Source: Arthrospiribacter ruber (GTDB lineage Bacteria > Bacteroidota > Bacteroidia > Cytophagales > Cyclobacteriaceae). Taken from it: a stretch of DNA of 64,000 bases. Under the pieces are notes generated by a model. The model was not told the DNA's origin. It made no database searches and saw only the letters and a list, made by a program, of their open reading frames with translations. Made by a program: the position numbers and the translations under genes. Positions within the stretch are counted from its first letter, which is position 1. Every line of letters begins with the position of its first letter. Location of the stretch: positions 124,001 to 188,000 of the forward strand of contig NZ_RPHB01000003.1 in NCBI RefSeq assembly GCF_019343195.1. Direction: 5' to 3'. Below are positions 27,167 to 34,936 of this stretch, one piece after another.

Positions 27167-27196
27167 ACCCTGCTTTGTCAAGTCAGGGTTTTTTTA
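27167..27196 (+). terminator. rho-independent terminator after the small CxxC protein gene
   Basis: ACCCTG (27167-27172) pairs with CAGGGT (27184-27189), followed by seven T. Confidence 0.85.
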
Positions 27197-27231
27197 TTTT
27201 TGCTAATTTGCAGGCCCAACCTATACTGCCC

Positions 27232-27888
27232 ATGAACAGATACTTTGTCATTTACAAGCCATTCGGAATCCTCAGCCAGTTTAGTGGGGAAAAAGATACC
27301 CTGAAGGAGCTGTCAGATTTCCCCAAAGAAGTCTATCCTGTAGGTCGGCTTGACAAAGACAGTGAAGGCTTACTTTTGTTGACCGATGACAAGGCCCTCA
27401 ACCATTATCTTCTCAACCCTCACTTTGCACATAGCCGGACTTATTTGGCACAGGTAGAAGGGCTACCGGACAAAGATGCCCTGAGGCTATTGGAAAAGGG
27501 AGTGACTATCAATGTGGAGGGAAAAATGTATCAGACCAAGCCGGCATTGGCCAGGTCATTGGAAAGTGCTCCGGTACTGCCAGAAAGAAATCCCCCCATC
27601 AGATACCGAAAGTCCGTGCCTGATTCATGGATCAAGCTGAGTCTGATCGAAGGCAAAAACAGGCAGGTGAGAAAAATGACCGCGGCAGTGGGCTTCCCTA
27701 CCTTGAGATTGGTAAGGTGGTCCATGGAGTCTCTAAGCATTGAAGGGTATGAAGTGGGAGAAGTGAGGGAGTTTGCTGAAGAAGAAATCTACCGCCTTTT
27801 GAATATCAATAAAGAAAAGGTCCAAAAACAAAATTTAACATCTCAGAGGAAATCTTTCCAAAGACCTTCCGTTAAGAGAAGGAAATAA
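27232..27888 (+). CDS. 23S rRNA pseudouridine synthase, RsuA/RluE family
   Basis: A 218-aa enzyme that isomerises a uridine in rRNA. ATG 27232 is chosen because MNRYFVIYKPFG is the normal beginning of the short RluE-type proteins, which lack an S4 domain; earlier in-frame codons overlap the terminator. The catalytic motif is VGRLDKDSEGLLLLTDD with Asp41. Downstream motifs KLSLIEGKNRQVRKMTAAVG and LRLVRWSM are typical. The last ~30 residues are a Lys/Arg/Gln-rich tail (SQRKSFQRPSVKRRK), probably an RNA-binding extension. RluE acting on helix 89 is the closest assignment, but RluB/RluF-type targets cannot be excluded. Confidence 0.88.
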   Translation: MNRYFVIYKPFGILSQFSGEKDTLKELSDFPKEVYPVGRLDKDSEGLLLLTDDKALNHYLLNPHFAHSRTYLAQVEGLPDKDALRLLEKGVTINVEGKMYQTKPALARSLESAPVLPERNPPIRYRKSVPDSWIKLSLIEGKNRQVRKMTAAVGFPTLRLVRWSMESLSIEGYEVGEVREFAEEEIYRLLNINKEKVQKQNLTSQRKSFQRPSVKRRK

Positions 27889-28463
27889 TCCAGCCAGCTA
27901 AAAAACCATTTATCAATTACAAAAATCAGAAATTGGGATAGAGGGTATTTTGTTTTAATTTAGCCCGCGGGTGAGAAGAGAGACGTGAGATGTGAGACGC
28001 TAGACATAAGATGGGTTGGAGTATGGAAAAGACTTTACCTTGTCACCCCGACGAAGGAGGGGTCTGTTTATTACAGGCAAAAATGGATTTTTCACTTCGT
28101 TCAAAATGACAAGGGGAAGCATTCTTGGTGTCTTCGTGGCTATTAAAAATGGGTTCACGCCTAACCTGTCCCGAGAATCGGGAGACGCAAAGGCGCGAAG
28201 TAGTGCAGAGAAATCAGATGTCTCATTGCATTCGACATGCCGTAGGTGGCCGGTTGAAGATCTTTATAGGTTTTCAGGCCGATCGGGTATAATCCCGTGG
28301 GACTATTCATTCAAAATCTTTGCGTCCTTGCGGGAAAAAAAGTGGTTCATGCGAAGACGCTAGACAAAAGACATAAGATGGGTTGGAGTGAGTAATAGGC
28401 CTCGTAATTCGTAAATCGTATTTCAACTATATTTCAATTATATATCATTAAAAAGAACATTCC
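27889..28463. repeat. intergenic island of REP-like modules, inverted orientation
   Basis: Contains the CTTGTCA..TGACAAG hairpin module at 28038-28114 and the 'cccgcaaggacgcaaag' module at 28241-28335. Both are the reverse complement of copies in the 37-44 kb islands. Between them is a 'ctaacctgtcccgagaatcgg' type segment also seen near 1760. A 115-codon frame across it is only repeat translated. No gene is supported; the MoxR promoter must lie in the last ~80 bp. Confidence 0.8.
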
Positions 28464-29435
28464 ATGCATCAGGAAAAAATCCAGCAGGTCATAGAGGAGG
28501 TAAAAAAGATAGTAGTCGGACAGGACAAGATGGTCAACAGACTCTTGATCGGGCTATTTACCAATGGACACATTCTGTTGGAAGGTGTTCCGGGTCTGGC
28601 TAAGACCCTAACAGTAAATACCCTGGCCAAGGTCCTGCACCTTGATTTCAAAAGGATTCAGTTTACGCCGGATCTTTTGCCTTCAGATCTGGTAGGTACC
28701 ATGATTTACAATCAGCAGGAAGCCAGCTTTGAAGTAAAGAAAGGACCTATTTTCGCCAATATCATTTTGGCTGATGAGGTCAACAGGTCCCCGGCCAAAG
28801 TACAGTCAGCACTTTTGGAAGCCATGCAGGAAAAGCAGGTCACAATTGGAGAAACCACCTTCCTTTTGGACCGACCGTTTTTGGTGTTGGCAACCCAAAA
28901 CCCCGTGGATCAGGAAGGAACCTATCCTCTGCCGGAAGCGCAGGTGGACAGGTTTATGATGAAAGTGCATATCGACTACCCGAGCAAGGCAGATGAAATG
29001 GAAGTCATGAGAAGAATGGCCAACATGCAGTTTAATTCTGAAGTGAATGCCATCCTTTCCAAAGAGGATATCTTTGCCATCAGGAGCATGATCAACGAGG
29101 TGAAGATTGCCGAACCTTTGGAAAACTACATCATCGAATTGGTATTCGCTACCAGGTTCCCTGAAAAATACGGACTTACTGAAGAAGCCAAATACATACA
29201 GTTCGGCGTGTCTCCGAGGGCCAGCATCAACCTCAACCTTGCCTCAAGGGCGGCGGCATTTATGCAGGGAAGGGATTTTGTGCTTCCGGAAGATATCAAA
29301 TCTGTGGCCGAAGATGTGCTTAATCACAGAATTATCCTCAATTATGAAGCAGAGGCGGACAATGTGTCCACCAGAGACCTGATCCGGATATTTTTGGATA
29401 AAATCCCCATTAACAAAACGGTAACATTAAAATAA
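28464..29435 (+). CDS. MoxR-family AAA+ ATPase
   Basis: A 323-aa chaperone-like ATPase. Walker A is GVPGLAKT (41-48), Walker B NIILADE (99-105) with EVNRSPAK directly after, sensor 1 in LATQNPVDQEGTYPLPEAQ, and the MoxR-specific RFMMKVHIDYPS. The C-terminal lid domain contains GVSPRASINLNLASRAAA. Family members help assemble or activate partner proteins carrying MIDAS/VWA or DUF58 domains. Usually DUF58 and VWA genes follow at once; here a strong terminator and a TonB receptor follow instead, so this is an orphan MoxR in its neighbourhood. Cytoplasmic. Start ATG at 28464 gives the standard N-terminus. Confidence 0.93.
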   Translation: MHQEKIQQVIEEVKKIVVGQDKMVNRLLIGLFTNGHILLEGVPGLAKTLTVNTLAKVLHLDFKRIQFTPDLLPSDLVGTMIYNQQEASFEVKKGPIFANIILADEVNRSPAKVQSALLEAMQEKQVTIGETTFLLDRPFLVLATQNPVDQEGTYPLPEAQVDRFMMKVHIDYPSKADEMEVMRRMANMQFNSEVNAILSKEDIFAIRSMINEVKIAEPLENYIIELVFATRFPEKYGLTEEAKYIQFGVSPRASINLNLASRAAAFMQGRDFVLPEDIKSVAEDVLNHRIILNYEAEADNVSTRDLIRIFLDKIPINKTVTLK

Positions 29436-29482
29436 CCCGAATTTTAAAACCTAAACAGGAAATCGCCCATAGCGGTAAGATA

Positions 29483-29522
29483 GGGGCAGTCACAATGTTA
29501 AAAAATTGTGACTGCCCCTTTT
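29483..29522 (+). terminator. strong rho-independent terminator after the MoxR gene
   Basis: A perfect 13-bp stem, GGGGCAGTCACAA (29483-29495) with TTGTGACTGCCCC (29506-29518), then T4. Confidence 0.9.
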
Positions 29523-29626
29523 GCTTTTTGGTACTTCATTTAATGAATTGATAATTTTTCATACCCACTCAATTAATATTAAGTGTGGACTTTTGTGCTG
29601 TTCAAAGCTGTACAAAAACCAACACT

Positions 29627-32440
29627 ATGAAAAAACACATTTACCTCACGCTATTGGGGCTTTTTGTAGCGGGATTCTCATTTGCCCAATCCGGTACCAT
29701 CAGAGGAGTAGTCTCTGATGCAGTCACAGGAGAAACCATCATCGGAGCAAATGTTAGAATCGAAGGCACCATGATGGGTGTCGCTACAGGCCTGGATGGG
29801 GATTTTGAAATCTCCAGAGTAGAGCCGGGAATTTACAACATCGTCGTATCATTTATTTCATATAAAAGCCTCAGGTTTGAGGACGTACAAGTGGTCGCAG
29901 AAAAGGCTACTGTACTCAATGTAGAACTTGATGAAGACCTTGGAGACTTGGGAGAAGTGGTCGTGGTAGCTTCCAGAGAAACCGGCAACAACATCGCCAT
30001 CGTCTCTGAAATCAGAAAATCACTGCAAGTAGTCAGTGGAATATCCTCTGAGCAAATCCGCCTTTCCCAAGATGGCAATGCTGCCCAGGTCATGAAAAGG
30101 GTTTCCGGTGTCAGTATTGTGGACAACAAATTCGTAAGAGTAAGGGGAGTAGACGACCGCTACAATGTGGTCATGATCAACAATTCCCTCGCGCCTACCA
30201 CGCAGGTGGACAAAAGGACTTTTTCATTTGACTTGATCCCAAGCGAAAACCTGGACAGGATGCTGATTTACAAGTCTGCTTCTCCTGAAGTGCCTGGCGA
30301 CTTTGCCGGTGGAATGATCAAGGTATTCACCAAAAATGCTCCTGATGAAGATTTTTTCAGTGTAGGGATGGGAATGGGATTCAGGCAGAATACCACTTTT
30401 CAGCCTTACCTTCAGACAGAAGGATCCAAGACCGATTGGTTGGGATTTGACAGCAACAGGGGCTTGCCGGCCAATTTCCCCACCACTACTGAACTGAACA
30501 GTTCCGGTACCGGCAACCCTCTTAGGGCAGAAGCCGGAAGAATGCTCCGTGACAACTACAACATGGAAGAAAGTACAGCTTTGCCCAATGGAAGTTTGGG
30601 GTTTGCTGTTGGTAAAAACTGGAATATTTGGGGAAAAAGACTTTCCACACTTACCAGTGCTTCTATTGCACAGGATCAGCAATACTTTTTAGCTGAGAGA
30701 AACAGATATTTCTTCCCCGTACCAGGTCAGCCTACTGAAAAAAGAGACGAGTATTTTGACAATACTTACATGAAATTCAATGAAGTAGGTATCATGTCCA
30801 ACTGGATGCTGAGGCTGAATGCAGATAATAAAATTGAATTCAGAAACCTTTTCAACCAAAGCGGTGAAAATGAAACGGTATTCAGGGAAGGAAGGGACTT
30901 TATACAACGCCCCAATGGTGCCAGGGACTATTCTTTCAGGTATGAATCCAGAAGGCTGTATTCAGGCCAGCTGGAAGGGACCCACTTATTCAATCAGGAA
31001 TCAGGTAAAGTCAATTGGGTAGTTGGTTACAATTCCCTTTCTCACGAAGAGCCGGATTTCAGAAGGTTAAGAACTGTTCGCGCTGATGTCGCAGGAGAAG
31101 ATCAATTTGAAATCATCGCTCCTCCGAGCTCAAGCCCACAGGATTTGGGTAGGTATTATGGTTACATGAATGAACAGGGATTGATCAATGGGGTCAATTT
31201 TGAGAAGAAATTCAAAGGTGTAGAAAAAGACAGGCCAAGGATATTGCGTGCTGGATATTTGGTGGATTACAAGTGGAGAGACTTTGATGCAAGGTATATT
31301 ACTACCTTCTTCCCGGGATTCCATGATCAGGAAAGAGGTCAGGAATTGGTAAGACTGCCGATTTCCGAGGCTTTTGCACCAGAAAATTACAGCCAAGGAA
31401 ATGGTTGGTTGATCCAGGAAGGTACCCGACCAAATGACCAATACGATGCCTCTACCTTGGTAGGCGCAGGATATGTGGGAGGTGTATATCCAATAGGTAA
31501 ATTCAACCTTTCCGGTGGGGTAAGGACCGAATACAGCATTCAGTCTCTCAACTCAGCTAATGATGCCGGACCTGTTAATGTGGAAAATATCGAATTGGCC
31601 GTGCTTCCTTCAGCCAATGTGGATTACAATTTTTCGGACAGGTCTCTATTGAGATTGGGATATGGAAAGACAGTAAACAGACCCGAATTCAGAGAGCTTG
31701 CACCGTTTCTTTACTACAGCTTTGAATTTATCGCTGGCTTCTTCGGTAACCCGGACCTGCAAATGGCCAGGATAGACAACATAGACCTGAGGTACGAATT
31801 TTACCCTAATGAAGGAGAGACGATCAGCGTGGGAGCCTTCTACAAGTTTTTCAAAGACCCCATAGAAAGGATTCAGAGAAACATCACAGAAACACTATCC
31901 TTTTCTTACGACAATGCAGATGACGCTACAGTATATGGAGTAGAGGTAGAAGCGAGAAAATCATTGAGCACCGTGACTTCTGTCAGGTATTTAAGAAATC
32001 TTTCTGTCAACGTCAATGCCTCTCTGATCTATTCAGAGGTATTCTTGGGTGATAATGTATCCTTTGAAGCCAACAGAAGGGCCCTACAGGGACAATCCCC
32101 TTATGTGGTAAACGCAGCTTTGTATTACATTGATCCTATTTCTGACTTCCAGGCAAGCTTAGCTTACAACGTACAGGGGCCTAGGATTTTTGTAGCGGGC
32201 AATGTCAATAACCCCTCAATCTATGAACTTGAAAGACATGCGGTAGACCTGACTGTATCCAAGACTTTTAGAGAAAGAACCACAGTCAAATTTGGTATCC
32301 AGGATCTGCTCAACTTCCAGTACAGGTTTTACCAAGATTCCAATTTTGATAAAAAAATCGATACCAGTATCGATGATCCTATGTACCTGTGGAGAAAGGG
32401 AACACTTTTCAGCTTAAGCCTGGGCTACAGAATCAAATAA
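29627..32440 (+). CDS. TonB-dependent outer-membrane receptor with carboxypeptidase-regulatory domain
   Basis: A 937-aa receptor from ATG 29627, where MKKHIYLTLLGLFVAGFSFAQ would be a clean signal peptide (only its core is quoted: HIYLTLLGLFVAG). Residues ~22-105 form a CarboxypepD_reg-like domain (GTIRGVVSDAVTGETIIGAN). The plug follows (~115-260) with AAQVMKRVSGVSIVD, VRVRGVDDRYN and SPEVPGDFAGGMIKV. The rest is a 22-strand barrel ending FSLSLGYRIK. RVRGVDDRYNVVMINN is typical of the large receptor clade paired with a secreted lipoprotein like the next gene, 40 bp downstream. The two probably form one uptake or surface system; the ligand is unknown and no SusD partner is present. Confidence 0.92.
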   Translation: MKKHIYLTLLGLFVAGFSFAQSGTIRGVVSDAVTGETIIGANVRIEGTMMGVATGLDGDFEISRVEPGIYNIVVSFISYKSLRFEDVQVVAEKATVLNVELDEDLGDLGEVVVVASRETGNNIAIVSEIRKSLQVVSGISSEQIRLSQDGNAAQVMKRVSGVSIVDNKFVRVRGVDDRYNVVMINNSLAPTTQVDKRTFSFDLIPSENLDRMLIYKSASPEVPGDFAGGMIKVFTKNAPDEDFFSVGMGMGFRQNTTFQPYLQTEGSKTDWLGFDSNRGLPANFPTTTELNSSGTGNPLRAEAGRMLRDNYNMEESTALPNGSLGFAVGKNWNIWGKRLSTLTSASIAQDQQYFLAERNRYFFPVPGQPTEKRDEYFDNTYMKFNEVGIMSNWMLRLNADNKIEFRNLFNQSGENETVFREGRDFIQRPNGARDYSFRYESRRLYSGQLEGTHLFNQESGKVNWVVGYNSLSHEEPDFRRLRTVRADVAGEDQFEIIAPPSSSPQDLGRYYGYMNEQGLINGVNFEKKFKGVEKDRPRILRAGYLVDYKWRDFDARYITTFFPGFHDQERGQELVRLPISEAFAPENYSQGNGWLIQEGTRPNDQYDASTLVGAGYVGGVYPIGKFNLSGGVRTEYSIQSLNSANDAGPVNVENIELAVLPSANVDYNFSDRSLLRLGYGKTVNRPEFRELAPFLYYSFEFIAGFFGNPDLQMARIDNIDLRYEFYPNEGETISVGAFYKFFKDPIERIQRNITETLSFSYDNADDATVYGVEVEARKSLSTVTSVRYLRNLSVNVNASLIYSEVFLGDNVSFEANRRALQGQSPYVVNAALYYIDPISDFQASLAYNVQGPRIFVAGNVNNPSIYELERHAVDLTVSKTFRERTTVKFGIQDLLNFQYRFYQDSNFDKKIDTSIDDPMYLWRKGTLFSLSLGYRIK

Positions 32441-32480
32441 TCACAATTACTAAACTTTATAATTTATCAATCCAAAAATC

Positions 32481-34091
32481 ATGAAACAAATCAATTTCCT
32501 TACCAAGCTGAGCTTTATGATGGCCCTTGCTTTGGTTCTCTTCTCTTGTGGAGAAGACACACCTGAACCTAATGTGACATACACTTTGTCCACAGTAGCG
32601 CTTCCAAATGCAGGGGGTAGTGTTTCCCCAACCACTACCACTCACGCAGCCAATGCAAGCGTTGAGGTAACCGCTACAGCCAATGAAGGCTGGACATTTG
32701 TAAGATGGGAAGGTGACCTTAGCGGATCGACAAACCCTACTACCATTACCATGAATGGAGACAAAGCCATCGTGGCGGTTTTTGAGGAAGGTTCCAACAT
32801 TGTAGAATTGGAAGGCAACCTGACTACCAGAACCCTTACCAATGATAACCAATATCTGATCAAAGGCCAGGTGTTCGTACCGGACGGAGTTACTGTTACC
32901 ATTGAAGAGGGAACCATCCTTTACGGACAAAAGAGCTCAAGAGGAACACTTATCGTAGATAGAGGCGGTAGATTGATCGCCAGAGGTACCAAAGAAAACC
33001 CAATTGTGATGACTTCTGCGCAAGAGCCAGGAGAAAGAGACAGAGGTGACTGGGGTGGATTGGTGATTTTGGGCAGAGCCAGAACCAACCAAGTTGAACC
33101 TGCTATTGAAGGTATTGATCCAGTCAGAATCTTCGGTGGTGACAATGACGATGACGATTCAGGTGTATACGAGTATTTGAGAGTAGAGTATGCCGGTATT
33201 GAATTGACTCCTAATAATGAGACCAACTCCATCACCATGGGTGGTGTAGGAAGAGGAACCGTAATGGAAAACCTAGTGGTATCTTACGGTGGTGATGATG
33301 GATTCGAGTGGTTTGGCGGTAGCGTAGATGGCAAAAACCTGGTTTCTATTTCCACTTGGGATGATGACCTTGACGTAGATTATGGTTACTCTGGAAATGT
33401 TCAGTTTGCTTTGGTAGTAAGAAACCCATTCTTCGCTGACCAGTCCCAATCCAATGCTTTTGAGTGTGACAATGGTCCTAACGACAATGACGTTCAGCCT
33501 TATACTACTGGTACATTCTCTAATGTGACTGTATATGGTCCAAGAGACAGAGTGGGCAGATCTATTTCAGGTAACAACGTACAGATGATTGACCTGAGAA
33601 GAAGAACTGCGGTTTCCATTTTCAACTCTGTATTTACAGGATTCCCTACAGGCCTAAGGTTCAATACCGCGTCTGTTACTGAGCAATACAAAGCCGAAAG
33701 AGGTGTTTTGGCCAACAACATCATGATTTATCCAAACACTGCTTTTGCTGCCGGTGGTGGTGCTGATGTGGCTGATGTAGAGCAAATCTGGAGAGCTTCC
33801 AATGAAACGGTACAGCTTCCTGCTGCTGATCAGGATTGGGAAGGTTTCTATAGAGGTTATGGTCTTAACCCTGATAACTTCTTCGCGAGATACACCGTTC
33901 AGACTTACCCTAACAACCCTGATTTTACCTTGCTTCCTAACGGTTCATTGGCCAGCGGAGCGGATTTCTCCCACTCCAAATTGGGCAGCTTCTTTGAATC
34001 TGTTGAATTCATAGGTGCTTTCGGTGACGAAGACTGGACTGACGGATGGGTAGAATTCAACCCATTGAACATCGACTACAGAAACAAATAA
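32481..34091 (+). CDS. surface lipoprotein with Listeria/Bacteroidetes-type repeat and beta-helix-like domain
   Basis: A 536-aa lipoprotein (Cys23, FSCGEDTPEP, acidic post-Cys signal). Residues ~33-105 are a bacterial Ig-like repeat with the usual GWTFVRWEGDLSG. The remaining ~430 residues belong to a widespread Bacteroidota family beginning LIKGQVFVPDGVTVTIEEGT and DWGGLVILGRA, which probably folds as a right-handed parallel beta-helix. Such genes typically sit right after a TonB receptor of the type encoded upstream, and database entries carry misleading names such as multidrug transporter; I would not use that name. Ligand capture for the receptor is the most reasonable inferred role. The coding DNA has a strongly biased, highly-expressed-looking codon pattern. 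Confidence 0.8.
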   Translation: MKQINFLTKLSFMMALALVLFSCGEDTPEPNVTYTLSTVALPNAGGSVSPTTTTHAANASVEVTATANEGWTFVRWEGDLSGSTNPTTITMNGDKAIVAVFEEGSNIVELEGNLTTRTLTNDNQYLIKGQVFVPDGVTVTIEEGTILYGQKSSRGTLIVDRGGRLIARGTKENPIVMTSAQEPGERDRGDWGGLVILGRARTNQVEPAIEGIDPVRIFGGDNDDDDSGVYEYLRVEYAGIELTPNNETNSITMGGVGRGTVMENLVVSYGGDDGFEWFGGSVDGKNLVSISTWDDDLDVDYGYSGNVQFALVVRNPFFADQSQSNAFECDNGPNDNDVQPYTTGTFSNVTVYGPRDRVGRSISGNNVQMIDLRRRTAVSIFNSVFTGFPTGLRFNTASVTEQYKAERGVLANNIMIYPNTAFAAGGGADVADVEQIWRASNETVQLPAADQDWEGFYRGYGLNPDNFFARYTVQTYPNNPDFTLLPNGSLASGADFSHSKLGSFFESVEFIGAFGDEDWTDGWVEFNPLNIDYRNK

Positions 34092-34108
34092 TCAATACAA
34101 TTAAAAGT

Positions 34109-34140
34109 CTTGTCGGGTCAATTTGCCCGACAGGATTTTT
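34109..34140 (+). terminator. probable terminator between receptor/lipoprotein pair and next gene
   Basis: TGTCGGG (34111-34117) pairs with CCCGACA (34126-34132), followed after GGA by five T. The next gene starts 22 bp later, so some read-through is likely. Confidence 0.7.
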
Positions 34141-34161
34141 CTTCACTCTTAAAGCAAGGAA

Positions 34162-34743
34162 ATGAGAGTTTATATTACAACGCTGTTATTACTATTGGTG
34201 ATTTTGGGTGCATGCAAGCCATCCGAAAGTACCTATGCTCCTGAAGAACATCTTTCTGAAAGAGAACAAAAAGAAATTCTGTACACTACCATACGCTACT
34301 TGGGTCATTTGCCCAAAAAAGGATCCCACGAAAACAAGTTTGAGGAAAGGTTTGATGAGTATTACAGCAAATTGGCCCTGGATTACACTTTAGAAGCCTA
34401 CCATCAGGCAGATGGATATGAATATTTTTTGGTCAGCCGGATAGCCCCTTCTTTCAAAGTGAAAAAAGTAGCCACGGGTGTCAAAATGAAAAGAGACTCC
34501 AATGGAGAGGTAGTTTTTTACCAGGAAGTGTTCAGAACCTGGAAGTTTGAAGTGCCCGAAATGCTTGAAAAAGGTTTGATGCTGTTTGATAAAATGGTGA
34601 AAGGTGAAGACCTGAGCCCTTATTACATTGCCAACTCCGGAGAGGAGGAATACATTGAATTCCCAGATGGAAAAATCCAGTATGATACCATTCAGAGGAG
34701 ATGGATAGTGAAAAGTGCCCAAGATGCCATTTCACTGAATTAA
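34162..34743 (+). CDS. hypothetical lipoprotein
   Basis: A 193-aa protein with a lipoprotein signal and Cys18 (VILGACKPSES). The mature part is mixed alpha/beta with many charged residues and phrases such as SEREQKEILYTTIRYLGHLP and YYIANSGEEEYIEF. No family name recognised. It lies 70 bp after the surface lipoprotein gene on the same strand and may be expressed with it in part, since only an imperfect terminator separates them. Accessory role in the same uptake system is a guess from position. Confidence 0.7.
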   Translation: MRVYITTLLLLLVILGACKPSESTYAPEEHLSEREQKEILYTTIRYLGHLPKKGSHENKFEERFDEYYSKLALDYTLEAYHQADGYEYFLVSRIAPSFKVKKVATGVKMKRDSNGEVVFYQEVFRTWKFEVPEMLEKGLMLFDKMVKGEDLSPYYIANSGEEEYIEFPDGKIQYDTIQRRWIVKSAQDAISLN

Positions 34744-34779
34744 AAACATTGGCCTGATCCACACACAGGCAAAAAAACT

Positions 34780-34862
34780 CGGTGGAGGAACATTCATAGT
34801 TGAAAATGGGTAATTGTACAGCAAACTTTACCTTCAATGTGCCAACCTCCACCGTTGATTTT
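34780..34862. terminator. long-loop hairpin between convergent genes
   Basis: CGGTGGAGG (34780-34788) is the exact complement of CCTCCACCG (34846-34854), with a 57-nt loop and a T run after it. It could act as a terminator for the lipoprotein gene, but the long loop makes that uncertain. Confidence 0.4.
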
Positions 34863-34931
34863 TTAATCTTAAATCTTAAATCTTAAATCTTAAATCTACA
34901 ATCTACAATCTTAAATCTTAAATCCTAAACC
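34863..34931. repeat. heptanucleotide tandem repeat (TTAAATC)n
   Basis: About ten units of 7 bp, mostly TTAAATC with two TACAATC and one CTAAACC variant. It lies immediately after the stop of the minus-strand receptor gene, so a change in copy number would not alter a reading frame. Slippage-prone. Confidence 0.85.
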
Positions 34932-34936
34932 TACCC

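Noticed and set aside
28016-28363. A 115-codon plus-strand frame between the pseudouridine synthase and MoxR genes
   Set aside because: Its sequence is wholly made of the dispersed repeat modules and changes frame meaning between copies; no protein-like composition.
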